Assembly: GCA_963736325.1 (NCBI GenBank)
Contig: CAVTOG010000007.1
Span: 1-64,000 of the forward strand
Direction: 5' to 3'
Length of the DNA: 64,000 bases
DNA from: Actinoallomurus sp963736325
Lineage (GTDB): Bacteria > Actinomycetota > Actinomycetes > Streptosporangiales > Streptosporangiaceae
Positions 27,529 through 35,469 of the stretch are shown piece after piece. The position numbers and the translations under genes were made by a program. Every line of letters starts with the position of its first letter. The first letter of the stretch is position 1. The notes beneath the pieces were generated by a model. It was given only the letters and a program-made list of their open reading frames with translations. It was not told where the DNA came from and searched no databases.

Positions 27529-27790
27529 CGGGGATGTCCGCCTTCGCCGCGATGATCGTCCTACGCGGGATGATCACAAGGCGCTCACCTGGGTCGACAC
27601 TGACATCCGCCGGAAGCCTGGCCTCGTAATCCGAGGTGAGGTCCTGGCCGATCACCGCGATGTCTCCGTTGTCGAGCTCCCAGATATCCGGGCAGCTGGA
27701 GTTGCCGGAAGTCTGTCCTAATTCGTGAGATGACTTGCCGAGGCGCCGCAAGAACGAAGCAGCCGAATCAGCTTCCCATTTCTTGGCCAT
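27521..27790 (-). CDS. Small conserved protein coupled to DUF6879
   Basis: The 89-residue frame starts at ATG 27790 with GGAGTG upstream. The pattern SCPDIWELDNGDIAVIGQDL followed by SVDPGERLVIIPRRTIIAAK is the compact beta protein usually found next to DUF6879. It has no membrane segment. It probably forms a functional pair with DUF6879; the biochemical role is not known. Confidence 0.7.
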   Translation of the reverse strand: MAKKWEADSAASFLRRLGKSSHELGQTSGNSSCPDIWELDNGDIAVIGQDLTSDYEARLPADVSVDPGERLVIIPRRTIIAAKADIPDE

Positions 27791-27842
27791 TCTGCACTCC
27801 AATCAGCCAGGCTCATCCTTTTGAAAACATATCATCCGACCG

Positions 27843-29525
27843 CTAGGTCGTCTTGGTGTTGGTCAGGTGGGGGCCGACGTAGCCGACGATTACCTTGCCG
27901 GTGGGGCCCTTCGTGTCGTCCATGAAATAGATTCTTGGGGACGTGCTGCCCTTGGAGTCGAGTTTCAGATGGGCCTGCATCTCCATGTGGCCTGAGGAGC
28001 TCACCTCGGCGGGGACCTGGAAGATTCGTTCTGACCCCCACGTGTGCATCGTTCTGGATGACTCGACCATGGCGATTTGCTTGCGGGGCCAGTTCACCGT
28101 TCCCGGGCGATCTGAATTGCAGTACTGGTAAAAGCCTCCGTTGAAGCCCTCGCGGGCGGCTCTGGCGTAGGAGTTCAGGGCGCGGAGGCCGTTCCATGCC
28201 TTCGCCGCCCAGACGCGGGCCCGGTCTGCCTCGTCCAGTCCCAGTGCGGTGGTCTTGTCGGCCGTCACCAGGATCGAGTCGAGGTCTGGCAGGCGTTTCC
28301 ACAGGCCTTCGAACGAGTCCGGTACGCCTCGTGGCTGCTCGGCCACCACTGTCTCGTCGTAGCGGCCGGCGATGCGGAGGCGGGATCTCAGCAGGTCTGC
28401 TTCGGCTCTCGCACGTTCGACGTCGTCGAGGGCGCGCAGGACCTCTTCGGTGTCCTCGTCGGCGCGTTCGCCGGCCGCGTGGAGGCGTTCTTCCAAGGAC
28501 GCGATGGTCCGTGCTGAAAGATCGGCGGTGCGAGCCGATTCCTTCAGTTCCTCGTCCGCCTCGGTCAGCAGCTCTTCTAGTTCGGTGACGTTCTTTTGCA
28601 GGATGGCCAGCCGGTCGGAGGTTCGGTCCGTTGCCAGGGCGTCCTGGCGTTCCTGGCGGCCTCTTGTGCCGATGTCAGGGAAGGAGAGGTCGCGCAGCGC
28701 CTGCGGCACCGGGGCTTCGGTGGAGAGGCGCTCGACCGTGCTTGCGAGTCCGTTCCAGACATGGTCACTGGGGTCGACCATCCGGGCCATGGTCAGGAAG
28801 CGGTGGCGGGGGCTGTCCGGAGGCCAGGCGGGATCTACCTTCGGTAGGTACATGCGGATTGAGCCGGAGGCGACGCGGTGGTGTTCGCCGATCGCCTTAC
28901 GGAAGGCGTCGACGGCGTCTCTGTCTTCGAGCATGTACAGCGAGGCGGCGCCGGCGCACTTCGGCATCGCCTCGTTCGTCCGTTTGTTCCAGACGGGGTT
29001 CGGGCGGTCCGGGCGGGCCAGCACGATCAGCGGCATTCGGCGTTCCGGGTCGCACAGTAATTCGATCAGCGGATCGACGTCGGCGGCGTGTACGCCGATC
29101 GCTTCCAGTGTCAGGCGGGCCGGTCCGTCGACGGGTTCCAAGTCGCGGACCAGGTCACGGACCAGTCGTGGCCGGCGAGGGACCAGCGGTCCGTCTCCGT
29201 TGGGGAAGAACTCCAGGGCCACCGAGATCAACGCGGAGACCCGGTCCAGGTCGACGGCGGTGATGGTGGTCCGCCACGTGGCTTCCGGGTTGTCCTCACG
29301 TAACTGGAGGCGTATCGCGTACTCGGAGCCGTCGTGGCGGTAGGCGGCCTGGTTCGTGAGGACCACGTGCCGGCCGAGACGGTGGAGCCCGGAGGAGTGC
29401 GGAGCGCTGCCGTACTTGCCGGTCAGCCATTGGGCGCTGATCCGGCGGACGGCCTGAAGCGCCTTCTCAGGGTCCCGTACGGTCAGGGTGGTCCGGTGAG
29501 CGAGCGGATTCCGCCGAAGGTCCAT
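27843..29525 (-). CDS. Unknown 560-residue protein with coiled coil and beta-rich tail
   Basis: Start ATG 29525. Residues 1-240 form an alpha/beta region of unknown family (RTTLTVRDPEKALQAVRRIS; MPLIVLARPDRPNPVWNKRT). Residues about 300-385 are a strong coiled coil (EELLTEADEELKESARTADL). Residues 405-480 hold a helical module with AKAWNGLRALNSYARAAREG. The C-terminal 75 residues are beta-rich and end KVIVGYVGPHL. This last module looks related to the tail of the third protein in the 20.1-23.6 kb island. The architecture suggests a sensor or DNA-associated protein, but I cannot name a family. It is preceded by a 150-base gap and is probably monocistronic. Confidence 0.65.
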   Translation of the reverse strand: MDLRRNPLAHRTTLTVRDPEKALQAVRRISAQWLTGKYGSAPHSSGLHRLGRHVVLTNQAAYRHDGSEYAIRLQLREDNPEATWRTTITAVDLDRVSALISVALEFFPNGDGPLVPRRPRLVRDLVRDLEPVDGPARLTLEAIGVHAADVDPLIELLCDPERRMPLIVLARPDRPNPVWNKRTNEAMPKCAGAASLYMLEDRDAVDAFRKAIGEHHRVASGSIRMYLPKVDPAWPPDSPRHRFLTMARMVDPSDHVWNGLASTVERLSTEAPVPQALRDLSFPDIGTRGRQERQDALATDRTSDRLAILQKNVTELEELLTEADEELKESARTADLSARTIASLEERLHAAGERADEDTEEVLRALDDVERARAEADLLRSRLRIAGRYDETVVAEQPRGVPDSFEGLWKRLPDLDSILVTADKTTALGLDEADRARVWAAKAWNGLRALNSYARAAREGFNGGFYQYCNSDRPGTVNWPRKQIAMVESSRTMHTWGSERIFQVPAEVSSSGHMEMQAHLKLDSKGSTSPRIYFMDDTKGPTGKVIVGYVGPHLTNTKTT

Positions 29526-29678
29526 GACGGCGCTTTATCCGCAATCCGCGTCATAGCAGGCGATTACCCGTCTCATCCCGACACACTAGCCGAATACGGA
29601 CGCCGGACTTCCGGTATCGACCGGTACGACCGTGCCCCCACCGTACGGGCGGAGGCCGGTCGTACGAACGGGACGTGG
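29526..29678. promoter_or_regulatory. Intergenic region upstream of the 560-residue protein
   Basis: The stretch is between the start of the coiled-coil protein gene and the end of the DUF397 gene on the same strand. It contains a small inverted pattern (ccggtatcgaccgg) around 29612-29625 but no convincing promoter hexamers. Confidence 0.3.
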
Positions 29679-29828
29679 TCAGGCGTTCAGCACCCTCACC
29701 TCGACGCAGTCACCGCCGTTGTCGGTGCTGCGCTTCGACTTACGCCACACCTCCTTGACCTCGACGCAGTTGCCGCCGTTGTTGGTGCTGCGCTTCGACT
29801 TACGCCAAGCGGTTTTCTTCAGGTCCAT
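29679..29828 (-). CDS. Tandem mini-DUF397 protein (49 residues)
   Basis: The start ATG 29828 lies within the last codons of the upstream HTH gene (10-base overlap), the usual coupled arrangement for DUF397. The protein reads MDLKKTAWRKSKRSTNNGGN, then CVEVKEV, then again WRKSKRSTDNGGDCVEVRVL and a stop. So the N-terminal DUF397 motif (W-R-K-S..S.NGG.CVEV) occurs twice and the normal C-terminal half (VRDSK...F....W..F) is absent. DUF397 proteins are small partners or antitoxin-like cofactors of DUF5753 HTH proteins. The doubling arose by a 72-base tandem duplication, still nearly perfect at DNA level. Confidence 0.85.
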   Translation of the reverse strand: MDLKKTAWRKSKRSTNNGGNCVEVKEVWRKSKRSTDNGGDCVEVRVLNA

Positions 29829-30595
29829 CGTTCCTCTGCCGTTCGATTGATGAAATCCAGTGAATCTTTCTGGTTCAACGCGTGCGTCCGGACCGACTCC
29901 CAGGCCTCCTCCAGCTCCGCGATGTCGTCGCGGCTGCTCGTCACGATTCCGCGAACCGCCGTCTCGACATACGCCACCTCTCTTCCGTCGACGGTTCCGA
30001 GGACGAAAGAGCCGGACAGGGCTGTGCTGACGTCGGCACGCACGATTTGAATCGTGAGTTTCTCCGACACGATCGCGACGAGGTGCTTCAGCTGGTCATA
30101 CATGACCTGCTTGCCACCCTCGCACCGATAGAGCGCCATTTCGTCGATTACGACCCTCAGGCTGAGAGGGGCGTCTGCCGTAATGATGCTCTGCCGATCC
30201 ATGCGCGCGCGGACTGCCGCCTCGTTTCCGGGCAGCAGGGCGCGGGCGTAGTCCTCGGTCTGCAGCAAACCGGGGATGGTCGACAGTTCGAACGACCGGA
30301 GTCTGGTCGCGCGGAGCTCTTCGACGATCCAGTCGCGCATCCAGCCGGGCAGGCTCTCGGCGTTGAGCAGCTCGTAGAGATCGACCAGTGCGTCCTCGGA
30401 GAGGTCCAGCGCCTTCTCGATGCCGACGACCATCTCTAACGAGGGTCGGTCGCGACCGACCTCGATCGCGGAGATGGTCCGATCTGAGCAGGGCACCGCG
30501 TTCGCCAGCTCGAGCTGCGTTAACCCGGCCTTCTTGCGGTGCCGTCGGATGGCGGCGGCGAGTTTCTCCAACGCGGGGCTTGGGGGATTGCCCAT
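29819..30595 (-). CDS. XRE-type HTH regulator with DUF5753 (Scr1-like)
   Basis: The 258-residue protein starts at ATG 30595. The N-terminal HTH is RHRKKAGLTQLELANAVPCS with DRTISAIEVGRDRPSLEMVV. The DUF5753 sensor half has the usual landmarks: ELSTIPGLLQTEDYARALLP, LRVVIDEMALYRCEGGKQVM and VRADVSTALSGSFVLGTVDG. Such regulators act with a DUF397 partner, here translationally coupled downstream, and often govern nearby developmental or anti-sigma-like genes. The HATPase gene divergent from it is the classical neighbour, so it is a likely target. Confidence 0.92.
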   Translation of the reverse strand: MGNPPSPALEKLAAAIRRHRKKAGLTQLELANAVPCSDRTISAIEVGRDRPSLEMVVGIEKALDLSEDALVDLYELLNAESLPGWMRDWIVEELRATRLRSFELSTIPGLLQTEDYARALLPGNEAAVRARMDRQSIITADAPLSLRVVIDEMALYRCEGGKQVMYDQLKHLVAIVSEKLTIQIVRADVSTALSGSFVLGTVDGREVAYVETAVRGIVTSSRDDIAELEEAWESVRTHALNQKDSLDFINRTAEERWT

Positions 30596-30747
30596 GTTGT
30601 GGCTTCCTGTCCGACTCGGGGAAATCCTAGTTCACTCTGGAAGGTCTGCCGAATTCTCTGTGACTCGACCGGCAGTGCTGTTAAAGCGTAACGAGTGGTG
30701 CTGACATTAGTTGCGTCGGAACGGCGAAACGATCGGGAGGCAGCGGA
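30596..30747. promoter_or_regulatory. Divergent promoter region between DUF5753 regulator and HATPase gene
   Basis: The 152-base region lies between two diverging genes. The half-sites tttaaagcgtaacgag and gttgcgtcggaacggcg near 30678-30728 may belong to a promoter or operator, but no exact palindrome is visible. The GGGAGG at 30737 is the HATPase ribosome site. Confidence 0.35.
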
Positions 30748-31128
30748 ATGGATCATCGTGAATATCGACTTCCCCTCCCTCCTCACAAGATCGCTTCCCG
30801 GCAGGCCCACACGGTCCTGAAGTGGGCACTGACCGACTGGTCCGCCGGAAGCGAGGTCGTCGACAACACACGCGTGGTGTTAGGCGAGCTGGTCACCAAC
30901 GCCCTCACGCATTCCACGGACGTGTTCACCCTCGCGCTGCACCTCACCGACGAACTCATCGTCATCGAGGTCTGGGACAGCAACGACGCCACCCCCGAGG
31001 TCGAACTCCCCCACGAGCTGGCGATCAACGGGCGCGGAATGCTCCTCGTGAACGCACTCAGCAAGGAATGGGGAGTACGACACGAGAAAGACGGAGGAAA
31101 AACCGTATGGGCGAAGGTCCGCCGATGA
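30748..31128 (+). CDS. RsbW-like ATP-binding protein (HATPase_c_2)
   Basis: The 126-residue GHKL-fold protein begins MDHREYRLPLPPHKIASRQA. The N box is VVLGELVTNALTHSTDVFTL. The D-x-G region (VIEVWDSNDATPEVELPHEL) has Asp-Ser-Asn in place of the normal D-x-G, so nucleotide binding may be altered. The G2-type sequence GRGMLLVNALSKEWGVR follows. These proteins bind sigma factors or anti-sigma antagonists as serine kinases. ATG 30748 is preceded by GGGAGG. Its stop overlaps the ATG of the next gene (ATGA), so translation is coupled. Confidence 0.85.
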   Translation: MDHREYRLPLPPHKIASRQAHTVLKWALTDWSAGSEVVDNTRVVLGELVTNALTHSTDVFTLALHLTDELIVIEVWDSNDATPEVELPHELAINGRGMLLVNALSKEWGVRHEKDGGKTVWAKVRR

Positions 31129-31388
31129 CCCCCGAACCGACCGATCTGGAGAGCCCGATCGGTTCCCTCGGACTGGACGTGGAGATAATCATCTGCCTCG
31201 CCCTTTCCCCTGAACGGCCGACCACCATCGGCGAACTCCTGACCATCGCCCGCGAAGGCCGCCTCGGTACGATCAGAGGCATCGGCCCGGCCCGCAAACG
31301 CGCCGTGGAGAACAGCCTCGAATTCGCCGGCTGCGACCTGGGCCACCGTCCCGGCCGCCAATTCTTCCTCCGAGGCCGTCTCCGATGA
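31125..31388 (+). CDS. Small helix-hairpin-helix-like protein
   Basis: The 87-residue frame starts at ATG 31125, overlapping the HATPase stop, and overlaps the next ATG at its own stop. The segment LGTIRGIGPARKRAVENSLE has the hairpin GIGPxR of DNA-binding HhH motifs. The first part (EIIICLALSPERPTTIGELL) is helical. It could bind nucleic acid or be a small protein-interaction domain. I know no family name. It sits in a coupled trio with the HATPase and a 59-residue protein. Confidence 0.65.
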   Translation: MTPEPTDLESPIGSLGLDVEIIICLALSPERPTTIGELLTIAREGRLGTIRGIGPARKRAVENSLEFAGCDLGHRPGRQFFLRGRLR

Positions 31389-31564
31389 AGATCATTTGGC
31401 GCCTGCCCGAAGAGGACCCTGACGAGCAGGACGCCACCCGTCTCTTAGGTGAAATGTGGAGTCCCGACCGCGTCGCCCGCCTGATGGACTGCGAGCCCTC
31501 CCTGATCCGAAGACTCCTCCGCCGACGTGTCGATCCGTCGGCCCGCCGTTCGTGTAGAGGGTGA
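31385..31564 (+). CDS. 59-residue protein, third in coupled trio
   Basis: Start ATG 31385 overlaps the HhH stop (ATGA) and ends at TGA 31562-31564. It reads MKIIWRLPEEDPDEQDATRL, then GEMWSPDRVARLMDCEPSLI, then an arginine-rich tail RRLLRRRVDPSARRSCRG. The middle resembles a very small helix-turn-helix. It is supported as a gene by the two consecutive overlaps upstream and by codon bias. Function unknown. Confidence 0.6.
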   Translation: MKIIWRLPEEDPDEQDATRLLGEMWSPDRVARLMDCEPSLIRRLLRRRVDPSARRSCRG

Positions 31565-31596
31565 GCAAGCCCCGTATGACCAGGAGGAGACACGGC

Positions 31597-32187
31597 ATGG
31601 GCAAGGTCATCGCGATCGAGCATCTGACGCTGGACGGCGTGATGCAGGCCCCGGGCAGCCCCGATGAGGACCCCCGAGACGGCTTCCAGCACGGCGGCTG
31701 GGCCGCCCGCGGCCAGGATCCGGTCATGCAGGAGGTGATGGGCGTGCGCATGTCGAGCGCGTGGTGCCTGCTGGCCGGCCGCACGACGTACGAGCGCTTC
31801 GCGGACTACTGGCCCAAGCAGGCACCGAACCCGTTCACCGAGGCGCTCACCCGCGTACAGAAGTACGTGGCCTCGACCACCCTGACCGAGCCGCTCGCCT
31901 GGGAGAACTCCACCCTCCTCAAGGGCGACGCCACCGACGCCGTGGCCCGGCTCAAGGACGAACTCGACGAGAACCTGGTGGTGTTCGGCAGCGGAGTGCT
32001 AGTCAGGTCGCTGATGCCCCACGGCCTCATCGACGAGCTCGTCCTGCTCATCCACCCGCTGACGCTCGGCTCAGGGCGCCGCCTGTTCCCCGGCACCGGC
32101 TCGGGCCTCTCCGCCTTCGACTTGGCCGGCTCCACGACGACGGCCACCGGAGTCATCATCGCGACCTACCGGCCCGCCGCGACCTAG
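31597..32187 (+). CDS. Dihydrofolate reductase family protein (RibD C-terminal-like)
   Basis: The 196-residue protein starts at ATG 31597 with a strong AGGAGGAG. It has the fold's landmarks: VIAIEHLTLDGVMQAPGSPD, the block LLAGRTTYERFADYWPKQ, and NLVVFGSGVLVRSLMPHGLI with the NADPH-binding GSG. LIHPLTLGSGRRLFPG follows. Such actinobacterial proteins are NADPH-dependent reductases of unknown substrate, often called YyaP/YwjB-like. There is no riboflavin gene near. Confidence 0.85.
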   Translation: MGKVIAIEHLTLDGVMQAPGSPDEDPRDGFQHGGWAARGQDPVMQEVMGVRMSSAWCLLAGRTTYERFADYWPKQAPNPFTEALTRVQKYVASTTLTEPLAWENSTLLKGDATDAVARLKDELDENLVVFGSGVLVRSLMPHGLIDELVLLIHPLTLGSGRRLFPGTGSGLSAFDLAGSTTTATGVIIATYRPAAT

Positions 32188-32228
32188 CGCGGCGTCCATG
32201 AACGCCTAGCGCCGCCAGGCCCGTGACC

Positions 32229-32837
32229 TCACGGGCCAGGGGCGGCGGGACGGCGAGTCTCGGCGGGCACCGGGCGCAGTCCGTCAATCATGAACGCCAG
32301 CAGACGGTCGCCCTGCTCGTCGGGGACCTGCTCGCGGACCCAGGCAGCCGCGTTGATGAGCGCGAACATGTCCGCGGCGTCGGCCTCGGCCCGCACGAGA
32401 CCCGCCGCGCGCGCTCGATCGAGCAGCCGCTCGCCGGCGGCGGTCATCTGCCGGCACGCCCGGTGCAGCGGAGAATTCTCGTCCTTCAGGCTGCTCAGTA
32501 GCGAGGTGGCCAGGCCTCGATAGGCGGACATGTGCGCCGCGGTCGCGCGGGCCCACCGTGCAAGCGCCTCGCCGGGCGACGGGTGGGTGAGCAACTCCTC
32601 GGCGGTGGCGATGAGCCGGTCGATGCTCTCGTGGAGCATCGCTTCGAGCAGCGCCTGCCGGGTCGGAAAGTGCCCGTACAGTGTGCCGATCGACACGCCG
32701 GCACGGCGCGCGATCTCCTCCAGCGACGTCTCCGTGCCCCGTTCCCGGAAGGCGACCTCCGCCTCCGCGAGCAGCCGTTCGTAGTTGCGGCGGGCGTCGG
32801 CACGCATCCGGCGTTGGGGCGTGTTCGCAGCGTTCAC
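32229..32837 (-). CDS. TetR/AcrR family regulator
   Basis: The 202-residue repressor starts, in my reading, at GTG 32837 with AGAGGG nine bases upstream. Farther in-frame ATGs fall inside the operator. The DNA-binding part reads ETSLEEIARRAGVSIGTLYG with HFPTRQALLEAML, close to the TetR consensus. The C-terminal ligand domain has AYRGLATSLLSSLKDENSPL and resembles that of the SbtR-like family. It is divergent from what remains of an MFS transporter gene, and two GAGGCAnCCTC palindromes lie between them, so it probably regulated a drug exporter before that gene was lost. Confidence 0.88.
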   Translation of the reverse strand: MNAANTPQRRMRADARRNYERLLAEAEVAFRERGTETSLEEIARRAGVSIGTLYGHFPTRQALLEAMLHESIDRLIATAEELLTHPSPGEALARWARATAAHMSAYRGLATSLLSSLKDENSPLHRACRQMTAAGERLLDRARAAGLVRAEADAADMFALINAAAWVREQVPDEQGDRLLAFMIDGLRPVPAETRRPAAPGP

Positions 32838-32857
32838 GGTAACCCTCTTGATAAGTC

Positions 32858-32890
32858 GAGGCATCCTCAATATATTTCCGAGGCAGCCTC
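32858..32890. promoter_or_regulatory. Tandem TetR operators
   Basis: GAGGCATCCTC (32858-32868) and GAGGCAGCCTC (32880-32890) are two 11-base palindromes whose centres are 22 bases apart, two helical turns. A TATATTT lies between them and could be the -10 of the rightward promoter. Both sites stand between the TetR start and the MFS remnant. Confidence 0.65.
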
Positions 32891-32917
32891 AGCTTAGCCG
32901 ACCACGAGGGAACTCCC

Positions 32918-33040
32918 ATGTCGACCAGGGCCACCGCGCCTATCAGCACGGCACCCGCGCCAGGCGTATCCACATCCCGGCATGGTGCCGTCCTAGCGAT
33001 CATCACCGCCTGCCAGTCGATGGTGGTGCTGGACAGCACT
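32918..33040 (+). pseudogene. MFS (DHA2-type) transporter, N-terminal 41 residues only
   Basis: ATG 32918 begins MSTRATAPISTAPAPGVSTS and runs to GAVLAIITACQSMVVLDST, the first helix of EmrB/QacA-like drug exporters (normally continuing ..VVNIALP). From about 33041 the reading is unrelated, GC-rich and low in hydrophobic residues, so the other 13 helices are gone. The frame stays open to 33232, but I see no conserved pattern. The deletion has left TetR and its two operators in place. Confidence 0.65.
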
Positions 33041-33245
33041 GAACGGTGCTGCGCGCCGCGCACGGCCCGGGTGGCCGCCGGATCGCTGCCGCGCTGGCCC
33101 CGGCCGGCCGCATGTGCACGACCGAGGCCTGGGACGAGCGCTGTCCGGCGCCCGAAAACGAGGGGAGCCGGGCCACGACAGTGCGTTTGGATGACTACCC
33201 GCGGCCACCGCGTGGCCCGCGGACACGGATGAGAAGGAGTGGACG

Positions 33246-33608
33246 ATGCCGATCGCCACGGTGCGAGGCGTGACGATGGACTGCACCGATCCCCGGGCTC
33301 TGGCCCGGTTTTACCAAGAGCTGACAGGCATGGAACTCCTCTATGACGCCGACGAGTTCGTCGCTCTGACCGCTGGTTCCGATTGCGACCTGGGCTTCCA
33401 GCGAGTCCACGGATACCGGGCCCCGCAGTGGCCCGGTCAGGACGTGCCGCAGCAGTTCCACCTCGACCTCCGGGTGGAAGCCCTTGACGCCGCGGAGAAG
33501 CTGGCGCTGGGGCTCGGCGCGGTCAGGCCGGACCACCAGCCGGGCGGCGACCGGTGGCGGGTGCTGCTGGACCCGGCCGGTCACCCGTTCTGCCTGGTCG
33601 CCGGCTGA
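33246..33608 (+). CDS. VOC family (glyoxalase-like) protein
   Basis: The 120-residue protein has a clean AAGGAG ribosome site. It has two beta-alpha-beta-beta-beta repeats: MDCTDPRALARFYQELTGME at the start and QFHLDLRVEALDAAEKLALG later. It ends in VLLDPAGHPFCLVAG, the second repeat's final strands. Candidate metal ligands are His73 in the QFHLDL strand and the acidic residue of the last strand, though the canonical Glu is replaced by Cys-Leu, so the site may not be a glyoxalase one. Substrate unknown. Confidence 0.82.
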   Translation: MPIATVRGVTMDCTDPRALARFYQELTGMELLYDADEFVALTAGSDCDLGFQRVHGYRAPQWPGQDVPQQFHLDLRVEALDAAEKLALGLGAVRPDHQPGGDRWRVLLDPAGHPFCLVAG

Positions 33609-33623
33609 CCGCCGGTCAGAGCA

Positions 33624-35349
33624 CTAGTGCGGCCAGGCGAACCCGTCGGCGACCGTCGCGGCCAGCACCAGGTAGGCGTCCTGGGTGGACTGGGCCAGCT
33701 GGTCGAGCTCGACCTCGGCGCCCTCCTCCAGGTGCGGGTCGTACGGGATGCGGACGACGGCGCGGCAGCGGCTCTCGAAGTGGGCCTGTAGGCGGTCGAG
33801 GTCGACCGTGCTGCGGCTGCGGGAGCGCACCATCGACAGCACGACCACGCCGTTGCGGACCAGGTCGCCGTAGTGGTGGGCCTCCAGCCAGTCGAGCGTC
33901 GCCGACGCCGACCGTGCTCCGTCGACCGACGGGGAGCTGACCAGTACGAGCTGGTTCGCCAGGCCGAGGACGCCCGCCATCGCCGAGTGCAGCAAGCCCG
34001 TGCCGCAGTCGGTGAGGCAGATCGAGTAGAAGTGTTCGAGGACGTGGGAGACGGTGCGGTAGTCCTCCTCGCTGAACGCCTCCGAGACCGCGGGGTCGCG
34101 GTCGGACGCCAGCACCTCAAGGCGTGAGGACGCCTGGGAGGTGTAGGCGCGCACGTCGGCGTACCGCTGGATCTGCTGGTGCTCGTTCAGCAGGTCACGG
34201 ACGGTCGTGGACGTCTCCAGGCGTACCTTGTCCGACAGTGTGCCGCGGTCGGGGTTCGCGTCGACCGCGATCACCCGGTCGCCGCGCATCGACGACAGGG
34301 TCGCGCCGAGGCCGACGGTCGTGGTGGTCTTGCCCACCCCGCCCTTCAGGCTCATCACGGCCACCCGGTGGTGGCCGCCCGCGACCGGCGTACGCGCGCG
34401 GACCAGCAGCTCACGGCGGCGCAGCTCGCCCGGAGACTCGCCCGGGTGGATCACGCCTCCGGACGCCTTGTAGAGCGCGCGCCGCCAGCCGTTCGCCGGA
34501 GCGTGGCGACGGCCGCGGAGCAGCATGTCGGCGCTGAGGCTGTCGGCCGTCTGCGGGTTGCCCTGCGGCTGCTGCTGGACGTGGGCGTCCGGGAGCGGCG
34601 CGAGCGGCGGGCCGTGCTCGGGCTCGAACTGCGGTGCGTACTGCTGCTGGGGGTACCCCTGCTGCTGGTCGTACTGCGGGTACTGCTGCTCGTACTGCGG
34701 CGGGGCATACTGCTCGGGCATCGCCTGCTGCTGCGGAGCGTAGTGCTCAGGGCCCGTCGGCTGCGGCGGGGAAGTACGGCGGCGGGACGTACTGGCCGCC
34801 CTGATCCTGCGGCTGGTAGCCCTGCTGGCCGGAGTACGCCTCGTAGCCACCGTCGACCTGTGTCTGGTCGGGGGCCGGACGCCGCTGCTCGACGAACTGG
34901 GTGCGCTCGGTGTCGCCCGAGCCCGCGCCCGAACCATAGGAGACGGCCGGCGGCGCCTCGTGCCCGTTCTGCGGGGCCTCGTACGGCGGCGGCGGCGGTG
35001 GCTGCTGCTGGGCCTGCGGGTAGGACGGGAACGCGCCGTACTCCGGACCGGCCGCGCCGGGGAACTGCGGCGGCTGGGGCGCGCCGAACTCCTGCGGCGG
35101 GTAGCCGTAGCCGTACGGCTGCTGCCCCTCCGTGGGAGGCTGTGCCGAGGGGTCCTGCGGGTACGGCGTCGGGAAGGCAGGCGGCGGAAAGGTGGGCGCC
35201 GGTGGCGTGTTCGTCCAGGCGTTCGGCGCTGACTCCTCTGCCGACTCATCCCCTTGCGGCTCGTTGGGTTCGCCGCTGCTCATGGCGTCAAGGGACGCGA
35301 GTCGTTCCTCGAGAGAACGACCCGTTTTATCTTGATCGTTTTTTGCCAC
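33624..35349 (-). pseudogene. MinD/ParA-like ATPase with Pro/Gln-rich N-terminus, one frameshift
   Basis: Start ATG 35349: MAKNDQDKTGRSLEERLASL. Residues 40-330 are disordered and rich in Pro, Gln, Tyr and Gly. At 34768-34771 a run of four G (plus strand) is one longer than the reading frame needs. Removing one base gives 574 residues in one frame; as it stands the frame stops soon after (AAADGP). The C-terminal 260 residues form the ATPase: deviant Walker A VAVMSLKGGVGKTTTTVGLG, then VIAVDANPDRGTLSDK and ICLTDCGTGLLHSAMAGV. Such proteins are found beside ESX/type VII or polar-growth loci in actinobacteria. The single homopolymer change could well be a sequencing error. Confidence 0.8.
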
Positions 35350-35469
35350 TAGGTCCCCCTCGTGGACGCGCAGTGGAAGAACCGTATGAAGATGTTCTTC
35401 CGCAGCCTAAGCCACCGCAGGCACCGGCTTATACCGTGCCACGTCTGGATCCCCGGCTAACGTGATCTC

